Shown piece after piece: positions 33,850 to 43,278 of a DNA stretch of 64,000 bases (its first letter is position 1; each line of letters begins with the position of its first letter). The DNA comes from Methanoregula boonei 6A8 (GTDB taxonomy: Archaea; Halobacteriota; Methanomicrobia; Methanomicrobiales; Methanospirillaceae), in the NCBI RefSeq assembly GCF_000017625.1, contig NC_009712.1, positions 2,478,944 through 2,542,943 on the forward strand, in the 5' to 3' direction. The position numbers and the translations under genes are program-made. The notes under the pieces are model-generated. The model was not told where the DNA came from, did no database searches, and worked only from the letters and a program-made list of their open reading frames with translations.

Positions 33850-35472
33850 ATGAAGGCACCACTCATCACGGTCGACAACGTCAGCATGGATTTTGACGGC
33901 ACGCATGCGCTCAAAAATATTTCTTTTGAGCTTGCCGAAGGGGAGATCCTGGGGATCATCGGCAGGAGTGGTGCCGGAAAGACCGTGCTTATCCACCTCA
34001 TGCGAGGGGTGGAGCAGCCACCCACGAGCGGCAGGATCATCTATCATGTTTCTGCATGCCCTTCCTGCGATTACATGGATGTGCCAAGTGCTGCAGGCAA
34101 GCCCTGCCCGCACTGCGGGGCCGTTCTTGCACCCCTTGATGTAGATCTTTGGAATGAGACAAACGAAATGCTAAAGCGGAGGGTGATGCGCCGAACCGCG
34201 ATTATGTTCCAGCGGACTTTTGCCCTGTACGGCGATGACCGCGTGATCGAGAACGTCCTTCATGCACTCGATGACATCAACTATCCCCCGGAAAAAGCGA
34301 TCAACCGGGCAGCCGACCTTATCGACCAGGTCCGGCTTTCCCACCGGATGATGCATATCGCACGCGATCTCTCGGGCGGCGAGAAACAACGGGTAGTGCT
34401 TGCCCGGCAGCTCGCCAAAGAGCCATTCTTACTCTTCGCCGATGAGCCCACCGGAACCCTGGATCCTGGCACGGCAAAAATCGTGCACACGATGCTCACC
34501 GAGGCAGCGAAGACCAGCAACATGGGGATGGTAGTCACCTCCCACTTCTCGCAGGTCATCGAGGATGTTGCAAGCAGGGCAATCCTCCTTGTCGATGGTG
34601 CAATTGCAAAGATCGGGGCCCCAAAAGATGTGATAGCCGAGTTTATGGCCGGTTGCGAGGATACGGAGACCTTCGAACACGCCGTGGTAGGAGAAAGAAT
34701 CGTGGAGGCCCGGGACCTTACCAAGCGTTACATCTCGGTGGACCGCGGTGTGGTCCGGGCAGTAAATGGCGTCAGTTTCGAGATCTACGAGAAAGAGATC
34801 TTCGGCATCATTGGGAAAAGCGGGGCCGGAAAGACCACACTCTCGCAGATCATTGCGGGTTTAATTGAGCCCACAAGTGGGGAGATCAACGTCAGGATCG
34901 GCGAGGAATGGGTGGACATGACAAAGCCCGGCGTGGACCAGCGGGGACGGGCCAAAGAGTACATCGGCCTTCTGCACCAGGAATACGATCTCTTCCCCCA
35001 CCGCACGGTGCTCGACAACCTCACCGATGCCATCGGACTTGAATTCCCCAAGGAGCTGGCCATGCGTAAGGCACTGGTTACGCTCAGGATGGCCGGGTTT
35101 TCTGAAGAGAAAAGCAAGGAGATCCTTGACCGGCTGCCGGGCCAGCTCTCGGAGGGGGAACGCCACCGGGTTGCGCTCGCACAGGTTCTGATTCGGGAAC
35201 CCCGTATCGTGATACTTGATGAACCTACCGGTACAATGGATCCGATCACCAAGATCGATGTCAAGCATTCCATTATGCACTCCCGGGATGACATCGATGA
35301 GACGTTTGTGGTGGTCTCGCACGACATGGAGTTCGTACGCGACATCTGCGACCGCCTTGCCCTGATGAGGGGAGGGAAAATCGTGGAGATCGGAAAAACC
35401 GCCGAGGTCCTTGCCCACCTGACCGAGGACGAGCGCAAGGTTATGAGCCAGAACCAGCCGCCGGCTGCCTGA
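33850..35472 (+). CDS. atwA: Methyl-coenzyme M reductase activation component A2 (tandem ABC ATPase)
   Basis: The protein has 540 residues and two ABC ATPase domains without membrane segments. The first has Walker A GRSGAGKTVL (~38-47), signature LSGGEKQRV (~176) and Walker B LLFADEPTGTLD (~197). The second has GKSGAGKTTL (~322), signature LSEGERHRV (~434) and VILDEPTGTMD (~455). Between Walker A and the signature of domain 1 is an insert with two Cys-x2-Cys pairs (CPSC, CPHC), as in a zinc ribbon. This is component A2, which supports the ATP-dependent reduction of the nickel cofactor F430 in methyl-coenzyme M reductase. It heads an operon of marker proteins, with only 7 nt to the next gene. 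Confidence 0.95.
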   Translation: MKAPLITVDNVSMDFDGTHALKNISFELAEGEILGIIGRSGAGKTVLIHLMRGVEQPPTSGRIIYHVSACPSCDYMDVPSAAGKPCPHCGAVLAPLDVDLWNETNEMLKRRVMRRTAIMFQRTFALYGDDRVIENVLHALDDINYPPEKAINRAADLIDQVRLSHRMMHIARDLSGGEKQRVVLARQLAKEPFLLFADEPTGTLDPGTAKIVHTMLTEAAKTSNMGMVVTSHFSQVIEDVASRAILLVDGAIAKIGAPKDVIAEFMAGCEDTETFEHAVVGERIVEARDLTKRYISVDRGVVRAVNGVSFEIYEKEIFGIIGKSGAGKTTLSQIIAGLIEPTSGEINVRIGEEWVDMTKPGVDQRGRAKEYIGLLHQEYDLFPHRTVLDNLTDAIGLEFPKELAMRKALVTLRMAGFSEEKSKEILDRLPGQLSEGERHRVALAQVLIREPRIVILDEPTGTMDPITKIDVKHSIMHSRDDIDETFVVVSHDMEFVRDICDRLALMRGGKIVEIGKTAEVLAHLTEDERKVMSQNQPPAA

Positions 35473-35479
35473 GGCCCCC

Positions 35480-37006
35480 ATGATCCACGTCCACCTTGAC
35501 GGGGAGCCCCGTGAAGTAAGCGAGGGAAACACGCTTGGCACCATTATCACGGGGCAACCAAAAGAGTGCGCCGTTGCCGTGATCCGCCCTGCCACCAAGG
35601 AACAGGAGAAGACAGAGAGCCTTACGGTCACCACTACGGCCGGTGAGATTACCATCGAACTTTCCGGGGTTGCCGTGGATGTGCTTGAGCAGCCGGAAAA
35701 GGCGGCCGGCCTTGGCCTGCACTGGGCGGACCGGTACGCGGCAGCATTCGGGCCGTTTCCCTCTGGCATTACCCCTGAGCGCAAAGGGCGGCTCTACGAG
35801 CGGGGCGATGTGATCCTCGGGTGCGGGGGGTATAATCCTAAGACCTCGTACCTCATCTTCTCCAAGAGCAGGCATGTCGCCGACCATGGAGCGGACGCAA
35901 GCGGAGGGGTGATCGGCCGGGTCGTAAGCGGGAAGGCTGTACTCGACCGGTGGGCAACCGGGGACAGGGTCACCAGGGTGGAACCGGTTGTGAGCTGGGC
36001 GGACACCAGCCGCTCGTTTACCACCACCGACTCCAACCTCGTCCTCGAAGACGGGATGCTGCTCGTGACCAGAGTCGATGTCAACGCACAGGGATACAGC
36101 AGGGAAAAAATCACAACTGAGGCTGCGGGCAGCGTAGAGCACATGCTCATTGCCCTCGAATCCGGGACCTTTACGGTCGGGCGTGCCACGAGCACCCACA
36201 TCCTGGACCGGAAACGTGTCGGTACCCCGGTGCCCGAAGAGTCCCAGCACCCGCGGCGCGAGGGGACGGTCACGGTGCGCACGACGGGGCCTTCAGTAGG
36301 CGGAGTGTATATCTACCGGGCCGATGTTCCCGGCAGCTCGTCACACAGCGTGGTCGGGCAGGTAGTTCATGGGATAGAGCTCGCAAAACTGGCAAAAGAA
36401 GGAGATATCCTCTCACTCCGGGTGGTTCCCGCAAGGATCGATCTTCTGGGCCTGCCCCTTGAAGAGGCAAAAAGGATCGCAGCTGATCGGGGGATCGCCC
36501 TTTCTATCGACACCGACAACCCGGACCGGATCGTGGTATCGCAGGAGCCGGGGACAACCCTTGACGTGCTTGCTGAAAAAGCTGCAAAGATCACAACCGC
36601 ACCGATCAGCCAGGTTATCGATATTGTCCTTGACGATAAGCATGCACCTGCAAGCTGCGAGATCTTCCGGCACCTCACCGGGCTTGACGAGCACGATGCC
36701 GGCATGATGCCGGCCTTTTTTGTTTTTGACGATGTCGTGCTCTTTAAGCCAAAGATCCCGACCGATGTCCGGATTATCCCGGAGAACTGCCCGACAGACG
36801 AGTCACCCGCTGCGGCCCTCGCAATCACTAACGACTCCCGCAAAGCGACGGGAATTGTAGGGGTGCGGCTCTCGGCAAACCGGGAGTTCGGGCCGACCTC
36901 GGAACCCTTTGAGGGCACCAATATCATCGGCAGGGTGATCGATACGGAGAAGATAAAGAAAGTAAAGGAACGGCAGATGGTATATATCCGGGAGGTAAAG
37001 CCATGA
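35480..37006 (+). CDS. Methanogenesis marker protein 3
   Basis: The 508-residue protein belongs to the UPF0288/methanogenesis marker 3 family, found almost only in methanogens and related methyl-coenzyme M reductase organisms. An N-terminal ubiquitin-like start (IHVHLDGEPREVSEG) is followed by a central domain with RGDVILGCGGY and GGVIGRVVSGKAVLDRW that resembles a cyclophilin-like barrel, and a C-terminal half with the DAGMMPAFFVFDDVVLFKP segment. Proteins of this set have been found together with the reductase activation complex. The start is 7 nt after atwA and the stop overlaps marker 6 as ATGA. The biochemical role is not defined. Confidence 0.9.
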   Translation: MIHVHLDGEPREVSEGNTLGTIITGQPKECAVAVIRPATKEQEKTESLTVTTTAGEITIELSGVAVDVLEQPEKAAGLGLHWADRYAAAFGPFPSGITPERKGRLYERGDVILGCGGYNPKTSYLIFSKSRHVADHGADASGGVIGRVVSGKAVLDRWATGDRVTRVEPVVSWADTSRSFTTTDSNLVLEDGMLLVTRVDVNAQGYSREKITTEAAGSVEHMLIALESGTFTVGRATSTHILDRKRVGTPVPEESQHPRREGTVTVRTTGPSVGGVYIYRADVPGSSSHSVVGQVVHGIELAKLAKEGDILSLRVVPARIDLLGLPLEEAKRIAADRGIALSIDTDNPDRIVVSQEPGTTLDVLAEKAAKITTAPISQVIDIVLDDKHAPASCEIFRHLTGLDEHDAGMMPAFFVFDDVVLFKPKIPTDVRIIPENCPTDESPAAALAITNDSRKATGIVGVRLSANREFGPTSEPFEGTNIIGRVIDTEKIKKVKERQMVYIREVKP

Positions 37007-37461
37007 CCGAATACAACCCGGCCTATACCGGGACCGTGACCCGGTACGTGGTGGTGGAATCGTACACAGTGACACCGGCAGACGTGGCGATCCGGGCATA
37101 TGAGATTGCAAAGGGAGTTATGATCAAGGAGAACTGTTTTGGCCTTGTCATCATGGGAAAAGAGGAGGAAGTCGATCGGGTGATAGCCGAGGTCAGAAAG
37201 ATGGATCCGACCCATATTTTTGTCAAGGACCGCGGCTTTCCGCCCGGAGATGCCCGGAGGTGCCGGGCAACTCTTGGCGGCGCACGCCCTGGCTTTAACG
37301 GGATCGAGTTCGAAATGACAATCCTCCCCTACATCTCAAACGGCCTGGGAAAAACACAAAACCTTGATACCGTAACTGTCCCGGTGCCGGCAAAAGCCCC
37401 TTCCGACCGCCGGCTTGACGTGTACACGTTAAAGAGAATGATCGATGCACAGGAGCCCTAA
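37003..37461 (+). CDS. Methanogenesis marker protein 6
   Basis: This 152-residue protein matches the methanogenesis marker 6 family in length and position between markers 3 and 5. It contains a conserved KDRGFPPGDARRCRATLGGARPG-type segment, shown here as FPPGDARRCR (~76-85) and GGARPGF (~90-96), with one cysteine, and an alpha/beta N-terminal half. It is soluble, with no membrane helix. The start overlaps the marker 3 stop (ATGA) and the next gene begins 3 nt after its stop, so the proteins are surely made together. A role in reductase maturation is inferred from context. Confidence 0.88.
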   Translation: MTEYNPAYTGTVTRYVVVESYTVTPADVAIRAYEIAKGVMIKENCFGLVIMGKEEEVDRVIAEVRKMDPTHIFVKDRGFPPGDARRCRATLGGARPGFNGIEFEMTILPYISNGLGKTQNLDTVTVPVPAKAPSDRRLDVYTLKRMIDAQEP

Positions 37462-37464
37462 ACC

Positions 37465-37911
37465 ATGGCAAAAATCTTCATCTACCCTGCAACGAGCCTG
37501 ATCCTCTCAGACCTGGTGACCCGGTTTGGACATAAGCCACTTGGATCGGCGATAGCCATCCGCGAACGTGTCCAGACACCAGGACTCGAATCCTCGCCAC
37601 TCCAGATCACGCCCGAGGAACCAAAAAAAGGGCTCCGCTGGGCAGCAGTTGAGGTCCCGTCCGGGGTCCGGGGGCGAATGGCCCTGTACGGACCCATGGT
37701 CGAGGAGTGTGATGCCGCGATTATCATCAACAACGCCGACCTCGCGTTCGGCTGCATGGGCTGCGCACGGACAAATGAGCTCCTCAAGTTCCTCCTCCGG
37801 CAAAAGAAGATCCCCCGACTCGAACTCGAATACCCGAGAAACGAGGTGGAGGGTGTGCAGTTCGTGGCATCGATTAAAAAATTCCTGACTGAGCCGGGAG
37901 TGATAAAATGA
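37465..37911 (+). CDS. Methanogenesis marker protein 5
   Basis: The 148-residue protein corresponds to methanogenesis marker 5. The N-terminus ([17 protein letters not shown]) and the later segment [17 protein letters not shown] (~92-108) with a Cys-x2-Cys pair are clear. The two cysteines could bind metal or be redox active. It is soluble and lies in the overlapping operon; its stop overlaps the start of marker 15 (ATGA). Confidence 0.88.
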   Translation: MAKIFIYPATSLILSDLVTRFGHKPLGSAIAIRERVQTPGLESSPLQITPEEPKKGLRWAAVEVPSGVRGRMALYGPMVEECDAAIIINNADLAFGCMGCARTNELLKFLLRQKKIPRLELEYPRNEVEGVQFVASIKKFLTEPGVIK

Positions 37912-39161
37912 CAGCCCCGGTACGGATTGCCCAGCTCTCCTGCGGCGCGGACTATTCAGGCGTGCAGGAGGAGATCAATTCGGCGGCACGATCGGTGAAT
38001 GGCGAGATCGTCTTTCCTGATGTGGCGCTCAAGGACATCGTTCGGGATTTTGACGCGTTCGGCCTTGAGGTGAGGAGCCCGGATTTAAAACTTGCCATCT
38101 CTCGGGCGATGGCACTCGTGGATGGCCGGGTGGATGCCGACGCCGTCTTTATTGCGACCTGCTTCCGGTGCGCCGAAGCCGCAATCGTGAGAAACGAGCT
38201 CAGACGCTATATCCTCGAACACTCGAAGCTCCCGGTCGTCAGCTACTCGTTTACCGAGCGCACAACCGCAGGAACGCTCCTTACCCGAATGGAGGCCTTA
38301 ACCACCATTGCCCGGCGCCGGGCGCTCCTTGCCCGCGAGGTCCAGGAGGGCATCACCCTCGGGATCGATTCCGGCTCCTCGACAACAAAGGCTATCGTAA
38401 TGAAAGATAACAGGATCCTCGGCAAAGGCTGGTTGCCGACAGGAGAGGTCCTCAAAAGCGCCCACAATGTTGTCGATACTGCTCTCGCTGAAGCGGGAAT
38501 GAACCTTTCCGATATCCAGGCAATCGGCACCACCGGGTATGGCCGGTTCCTGGTGGGTAAAGAGTTCAAAGCCGATCTTATCCAGGAAGAGCTGACCGTG
38601 AACTCGAAAGGTGCGGTGTATCTTGCAGAGAAGCAGCACGGACCGGCCACCGTGATCGATATCGGCGGCATGGACAACAAGGCAATTACCGTCATGGATG
38701 GCATTCCCGGTACGTTTACGATGGGGGGCATCTGCGCCGGGGCAAGTGGCCGGTTTCTGGAAATGACCGCAAAGCGCCTCGGTGTAGACATCACCGAGCT
38801 CGGGCCGCTTGCCATGAAAGGCATGGGGGGCAGGGTGCCGATGAACAGCTACTGTATCGTATTTGGCACCCAGAGCCTGGTAAACGCCCTTGCCGCTGGC
38901 AGCAGCCGCGAGGACGTGGCCGCCGCAGCCTGCCACAGCGTGGCCGAACAGGTCTTTGAACAGCAGCTCCAGGAAGTAGATATCAAGGAGCCGGTGATCA
39001 TGGTCGGAGGGTCGTCCCTGATTGAGGGGCTCGTGCTTGCAATGGGCGAACTCCTCAAGATCAAAGTCGTTGTCCCGCCTTATTCCCAGTATATCGGTGC
39101 AGTCGGGTCAGCGCTCCTGGCATCGGGGTTCATCCGGGACGGAGACAATGCAGGCCATTGA
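37908..39161 (+). CDS. Methanogenesis marker protein 15 (BadF/HgdC-like ASKHA ATPase)
   Basis: This 417-residue protein has a ~140-residue N-terminal part with several cysteines (CGADY, ATCFRC), then an ASKHA ATPase domain: phosphate-1 [13 protein letters not shown] (~145-157), TGYGRFLVG (~207), [10 protein letters not shown] (~248), the Cys-containing [14 protein letters not shown] (~272-285) and [11 protein letters not shown] (~364). This is the family of activators of 2-hydroxyacyl-CoA dehydratases, which use ATP to drive low-potential electron transfer through an iron-sulfur cluster. By analogy it may help reduce the nickel cofactor of methyl-coenzyme M reductase. The stop overlaps the start of marker 17 by 14 nt. 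Confidence 0.9.
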   Translation: MTAPVRIAQLSCGADYSGVQEEINSAARSVNGEIVFPDVALKDIVRDFDAFGLEVRSPDLKLAISRAMALVDGRVDADAVFIATCFRCAEAAIVRNELRRYILEHSKLPVVSYSFTERTTAGTLLTRMEALTTIARRRALLAREVQEGITLGIDSGSSTTKAIVMKDNRILGKGWLPTGEVLKSAHNVVDTALAEAGMNLSDIQAIGTTGYGRFLVGKEFKADLIQEELTVNSKGAVYLAEKQHGPATVIDIGGMDNKAITVMDGIPGTFTMGGICAGASGRFLEMTAKRLGVDITELGPLAMKGMGGRVPMNSYCIVFGTQSLVNALAAGSSREDVAAAACHSVAEQVFEQQLQEVDIKEPVIMVGGSSLIEGLVLAMGELLKIKVVVPPYSQYIGAVGSALLASGFIRDGDNAGH

Positions 39162-39729
39162 GTATTTCGAGGTGGAGTGCCCCGAGGCGCGGGGCGGCGA
39201 TAACTACCGGCAGATTGCAAACGATGTCCTGCTCGATCATAACATGCTCAGGGTGGTCCATAAGATCCACGTGTACATCGACCCGAAAGTCCCGATCTTT
39301 GTCGCAGTAGGGATCTTAAAAAAGGTCACAACGGTCATAAAGGTCGGGGATATAGCGAACGTTAACCCGCAGGAAGGGAAGTTTACCCTTGCGATCTCCG
39401 ATGAGACCTACCTTGCACCCATGCTCAAGGTATTCTGGGATAAATTCGGCAAAGACCACGTGGATCAGCCGGACCGGTTCACAGTCATCCTTTCCGGAAT
39501 TTCTATCGAGGCACGGGAACTTGAGGAAATGGTAATAACCGACCCAAGCGCGGTGCTGTACAAGGACCTTGTTTACTCACTCCGCTGCATCTGCCCGGAG
39601 GGTTTCCGGGTCAGAAGTGAGAACTACGGGGCCGAGAAGTTCTCGTTTGTGGCAAGCGAGGACTTGCTCACCGATGCAAGCCTTGCACTTGTCAAAGAAA
39701 AATTTGCGCTTATGGGGGAAACGCCATGA
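39148..39729 (+). CDS. Methanogenesis marker protein 17
   Basis: The ATG at 39148 ([16 protein letters not shown]) is the family-typical start and gives 193 residues; the frame extends upstream to 39022 only inside marker 15. It is a soluble alpha/beta protein with the segments [15 protein letters not shown] (~44-58) and [13 protein letters not shown] (~143-155). Marker 17 is one of the proteins found with the reductase activation complex in methanogens. The start overlaps marker 15 by 14 nt and the stop overlaps marker 7 as ATGA. Confidence 0.88.
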   Translation: MQAIEYFEVECPEARGGDNYRQIANDVLLDHNMLRVVHKIHVYIDPKVPIFVAVGILKKVTTVIKVGDIANVNPQEGKFTLAISDETYLAPMLKVFWDKFGKDHVDQPDRFTVILSGISIEARELEEMVITDPSAVLYKDLVYSLRCICPEGFRVRSENYGAEKFSFVASEDLLTDASLALVKEKFALMGETP

Positions 39730-40664
39730 TCCTCGTCCCCGTCACTTACAAGGGGGGAGTGTACCGGCATAATGAGATCATCGATCTCATCGAGGATCTC
39801 GGGGGCTACATCGTCCAGAAGCACATGATCGCTCAGGAAGTCGTGCTCCAGTGCTTCGTACCCAAAGAAGACGTGGAGCTGATCCGGGCGATAGGAAAAC
39901 CGCTCGCGGGAGAGGTGACCGATTCCCCACTCGTGGGGACCGAGATCGCAATCGTGAGCATGAGCCTTGAGATCCATCATCTGCCTCATCCCTCCTGCGA
40001 CATTGCGGAGTACGTGCGCCGGCTTGGAGCCAAAAGCAACATGGTTGGGATGGCCCGGGGCGTGGGGAAACGGATCGCCGGCATCAATGATGAGGAGCGC
40101 GACGTGATAAACGAGCACGACATCGCGGTGTACCTCATGGGCAACTTCGAACACTGCATAGAAAAGAAGATGCCGATCCTGCTACGCGGAATCGAGGTGC
40201 CGGTGGTGGTTTGCGGCGGTCCCGATAAGGAGGTGCTCGAACGGATCGTGGAGCCCAAAGTGGACGGGTACGTGGGGAACATGGGGAGGTTCATGCACCG
40301 CACCAAGGAGTCCGAAGAGCTCTCTCGTCTTGATGAGGTGATAGAAGAAGTCACCCGTGTGCTCGCCAAAAAGCGAGAAGCGATAGCAAAAGATCCCCTC
40401 TCGGTGGCCCCGGCCCGGCTTATGGACGTGATAAAAGAGAAAGTGCCGGCGATCCTTGAAGTGACCTCACCGACCCCGCTCACTGTCCAGATGGCTGGCC
40501 TCAGGGTCAAGCTCCCATACGATACCTTTGCCGGGGTGCTCAAAAAGACCGAGATTGAAGACGGGATCATGATCGGCGACATCGCGGATATCGAGCCTTC
40601 CCGCATGAGGGACTACATCATTCTCCGGGTTCGGCCGTTCTCGGAGACCAACACAGTGATCTAG
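39726..40664 (+). CDS. Methanogenesis marker protein 7
   Basis: The 312-residue protein matches marker 7, which has been reported as part of the methyl-coenzyme M reductase activation complex together with component A2 and McrC. It has an N-terminal start VPVTYKGGVYRHNE (~4-17), a central segment LGAKSNMVGMARGVGKRIAG (~99-118), and a cysteine-containing VVVCGGPDKE (~160-169). There is no membrane segment. The start overlaps marker 17 (ATGA), and the stop is embedded in a GGAGG ribosome binding site for the next gene. Confidence 0.9.
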   Translation: MILVPVTYKGGVYRHNEIIDLIEDLGGYIVQKHMIAQEVVLQCFVPKEDVELIRAIGKPLAGEVTDSPLVGTEIAIVSMSLEIHHLPHPSCDIAEYVRRLGAKSNMVGMARGVGKRIAGINDEERDVINEHDIAVYLMGNFEHCIEKKMPILLRGIEVPVVVCGGPDKEVLERIVEPKVDGYVGNMGRFMHRTKESEELSRLDEVIEEVTRVLAKKREAIAKDPLSVAPARLMDVIKEKVPAILEVTSPTPLTVQMAGLRVKLPYDTFAGVLKKTEIEDGIMIGDIADIEPSRMRDYIILRVRPFSETNTVI

Positions 40665-40674
40665 GAGGAACATC

Positions 40675-41166
40675 ATGGGACGCAGGCAGGAAGACGAGTT
40701 CGAGGACCGGCTCAAAAAGATTGTCGATCAGGGAGCCGGAGCGACCGCTGATGAATGGCTCAAAATTATCGAGCGCGAGTACGGGAAGGTGCCGCTTATC
40801 TTCCAGCGCATGGGCGAACGGCCTGAGGTGCTCATCTCCCACCTGTTGTACAAAAGCAGTGTGGCCGAGACAAGCAGCCTTGACCCCAAGTACGTGGAAC
40901 TGATCAGCATGGCGGTAGGAGCGGCCCTCAAATGCCAGTACTGCACAAGCTACCACATGCAGGCAGCTGCCCGGATGGGCGCGACCCGCGACGAGATCCT
41001 CGAAGTGATCCTGCTCTCAGGGATGATCTCAAACTCGTCCGTGCTTGCCAATGCCTACCGGGTGGTTGATGAAAAATTGGAAAAGTGCTTCCCCTGCGAG
41101 GTAAAAGCGGTGCCGGAAAAAACATCTGTAAAGAAGAGTACCCGGACGGGCCGGAAGAAGAAGTAA
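40675..41166 (+). CDS. Carboxymuconolactone decarboxylase/AhpD-like protein in the marker operon
   Basis: This 163-residue protein has the CMD/AhpD helical core with CQYCTSYHMQAAARMGAT (~84-101), that is Cys-x2-Cys-x3-His, the thiol active site of AhpD-type peroxidase partners. A strong GGAGG ribosome binding site overlaps the marker 7 stop, and the gap is only 10 nt, so it belongs to the operon. The Lys/Arg-rich tail (KKSTRTGRKKK) and a second Cys-containing region (CFPCE, ~139-143) are unusual for the family. A thiol redox role near methyl-coenzyme M reductase activation is inference from position and motif. Confidence 0.85.
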   Translation: MGRRQEDEFEDRLKKIVDQGAGATADEWLKIIEREYGKVPLIFQRMGERPEVLISHLLYKSSVAETSSLDPKYVELISMAVGAALKCQYCTSYHMQAAARMGATRDEILEVILLSGMISNSSVLANAYRVVDEKLEKCFPCEVKAVPEKTSVKKSTRTGRKKK

Positions 41167-41306
41167 CATTTCGTTTCCCTTTATTCCTGGCCTTGCCCGC
41201 GGTTCGTGTTTGTTTTTCCTGCGCCTATCCGCTGCTTCCCTGTAACGTACACCCGATCCTTACCCCTCATTACAGTCGTACCCGCCCGGGCAGCGCTCCC
41301 TGCCAT

Positions 41307-41316
41307 CTTTTTAATC
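41307..41316 (+). promoter_or_regulatory. TATA-like element of asnB
   Basis: CTTTTTAATC is about 27-36 nt before the ATG at 41343, so the transcript would start very close to the codon and be almost leaderless. Confidence 0.4.
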
Positions 41317-41342
41317 CTTCTGCGAGACTATAGCTTATTCAA

Positions 41343-43166
41343 ATGTGCGGGATCGCGGGGCAGTACTGCTATGCCAGGGGGCGGCCGGACCGCCGGCTCC
41401 TTTCGGCCATGTCAGAGAGGCTTGCCCATCGCGGCCCGGATGGCGAGGGCACCCATGTAAGCGGGAGTGTCGGCCTTGTCCACCGCAGGCTTGCCATCAT
41501 CGATCTTTCCCCTGACGGCCTCCAGCCAATGACAAACGAAGACGGAACACTCTGGCTGGTCTTTAACGGCGAGATCTATAATTTTGTCGAGCTCCGCGAG
41601 GAGCTGGCGCACAAGGGGCACACGTTCTACTCAAAGTCCGATACCGAGGTGATCCTCCATGCCTACGAGGAATGGGGGTACGAGTGCCTTTTCCGGTTTA
41701 ACGGCATGTGGGCGTTTGCCCTCTGGGATGAGAAAAAACAGGAGCTCTTCTGCGCCCGGGACCGGTTCGGGATCAAGCCGTTCTATTACGCAGAAGCCGG
41801 GGGGTCGTTTTTGTTTGCCTCCGAGATCAAGGCGCTCCTTACTCATCCGGCGGTGGGAAAACACCCGAACCAGCAGATGCTTGGCACCTATCTTGCCTGG
41901 GGAGTGCAGGACCACTGTAGCCGGACAATGTTTGAAGGGATCTTCCAGATCGAACCGGCCCACGCTCTGGTGGTGACAAAAGATGGAATTACACCTCCCT
42001 TCCGGTACTGGGACGTGACCGTAAACCCGGCAATCCGGGGCGGGGAGGATGATGCCACAGTTGCCGCACGGCTTAAAACTCTACTCCGGGAAGCCACCCG
42101 GATCCATACGCGGAGTGATGTGGCGGTCGGTACCTGCCTCTCGGGAGGGATCGATTCTTCGGCGCTCACGGCCACGATCAACACCCTCATCCGGAGCGAT
42201 GCCCCGGGGAGTGTGGGTGAACGCCAGAAGACATTCTCAGTAGTTTTCCCGGGTACGCGCTTTGACGAGAGCCGGTACATCGACGAGGTCGTGGCGGCCA
42301 CCGGGGTGGACGCGGATCGGACCGAGCCGGCCCCGGGCCAGCTCCAGAAGGATATCGGACACCTTGTGTACCTGCAGGATGAACCGTTTGGCTCGCTCTC
42401 CATCTATGCCCAGTACTGCGTGATGCGCCTTGCACAAAAGAAGGTCAAGGTTGTGCTGGATGGGCAGGGAGCAGACGAGCTCCTTGGCGGGTACCTGGGC
42501 TACCAGGGGAGTTATATCCGGGGACTCATGTGGAATCTCCGGTGGGGTACGGCAGCAGGAGAGATCGCCGGAAGCCTCCGCAGGCACCGGGCATTCTTTG
42601 CCTCTGCCCGAAAGCAGCTCGCGGTGCGGCGGACCCGGCGGGGCCTGGTGAAATGCCCGGCAGCACCGGTGGACCGGTACAGCGGCACGCTCGATTGTGT
42701 TTTGCACCGCGAGCTCTTCTCCACCAACCTGCCGGCCCTCCTCCATTACGAGGACCGGAACTCGATGGCATTCTCATTAGAGTCCCGCGTGCCGTACCTC
42801 GATGTGCGACTGGTAGAATACGCAGCATCGCTCCCGCTCTCGCAGAAGATCCGGGGAGGCTGCACCAAGGTTGCCCTGCGGGCCGCAATCAGGGGACTGG
42901 TTCCCGAATCCGTGCGGTGCAGAGGGGACAAGATGGGCTTTGTCACTCCGGAGGAATGCTGGATAAAAGAGGAACTCAGGGCGTTTATGCTCGATATTTT
43001 CTCCTCGGAGAGTTTCAGATCCCGGTCCTTCTGGGACGCAGACGCGGTCATGCAGGACTATGAGGCGTTCCTTGCCGGCACGGCACCTTATTCTCCCGAG
43101 ATCTGGCGGATTGCCTGCGCTGAGCTCTGGCTCCGGACCTTTTTTGATGCCCCGACCGCGGCTTAA
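41343..43166 (+). CDS. asnB: Asparagine synthetase, glutamine-hydrolysing
   Basis: The protein has 607 residues. The N-terminal glutaminase domain starts MCGIAGQYC, where Cys2 is the nucleophile after Met removal; RLAHRGPDGEG and NGEIYNFVELR follow. The synthetase domain carries the PP-loop CLSGGIDSSAL (~262-272), DGQGADELLGGY (~381) and DRNSMAFSLESRVPYLD (~472-488). It makes asparagine from aspartate with glutamine as nitrogen donor. Because its neighbour is a GDP-mannose enzyme, a surface-polysaccharide amidotransferase role, as seen for AsnB paralogues in such clusters, is also possible. Confidence 0.9.
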   Translation: MCGIAGQYCYARGRPDRRLLSAMSERLAHRGPDGEGTHVSGSVGLVHRRLAIIDLSPDGLQPMTNEDGTLWLVFNGEIYNFVELREELAHKGHTFYSKSDTEVILHAYEEWGYECLFRFNGMWAFALWDEKKQELFCARDRFGIKPFYYAEAGGSFLFASEIKALLTHPAVGKHPNQQMLGTYLAWGVQDHCSRTMFEGIFQIEPAHALVVTKDGITPPFRYWDVTVNPAIRGGEDDATVAARLKTLLREATRIHTRSDVAVGTCLSGGIDSSALTATINTLIRSDAPGSVGERQKTFSVVFPGTRFDESRYIDEVVAATGVDADRTEPAPGQLQKDIGHLVYLQDEPFGSLSIYAQYCVMRLAQKKVKVVLDGQGADELLGGYLGYQGSYIRGLMWNLRWGTAAGEIAGSLRRHRAFFASARKQLAVRRTRRGLVKCPAAPVDRYSGTLDCVLHRELFSTNLPALLHYEDRNSMAFSLESRVPYLDVRLVEYAASLPLSQKIRGGCTKVALRAAIRGLVPESVRCRGDKMGFVTPEECWIKEELRAFMLDIFSSESFRSRSFWDADAVMQDYEAFLAGTAPYSPEIWRIACAELWLRTFFDAPTAA

Positions 43167-43190
43167 GCCGGGAACCTGATCTTCTCCCGG

Positions 43191-43211
43191 GATCAGATTT
43201 TATAAATGATC
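43191..43211 (+). promoter_or_regulatory. manC promoter with flanking inverted repeat
   Basis: ATTTTATAAA is a good TATA box, flanked exactly by GATCA (43191-43195) and TGATC (43207-43211), with TCTCCCGG-type sequence outside both arms. It is placed about 70-80 nt before the ATG at 43279 and could bind a repressor over the TATA box. Confidence 0.4.
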
Positions 43212-43278
43212 TCCCGGCCACAAGTACTTCAAAGGAGCGTACCCGGGCAGATATCCCGGGGCAGGTACAGGGCATTTC

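Noticed and set aside
33850..35472. Candidate missing PstB for the phosphate transporter
   Set aside because: The tandem ABC protein has the zinc-ribbon insert and operon context of AtwA, and PstB has only one ABC domain.
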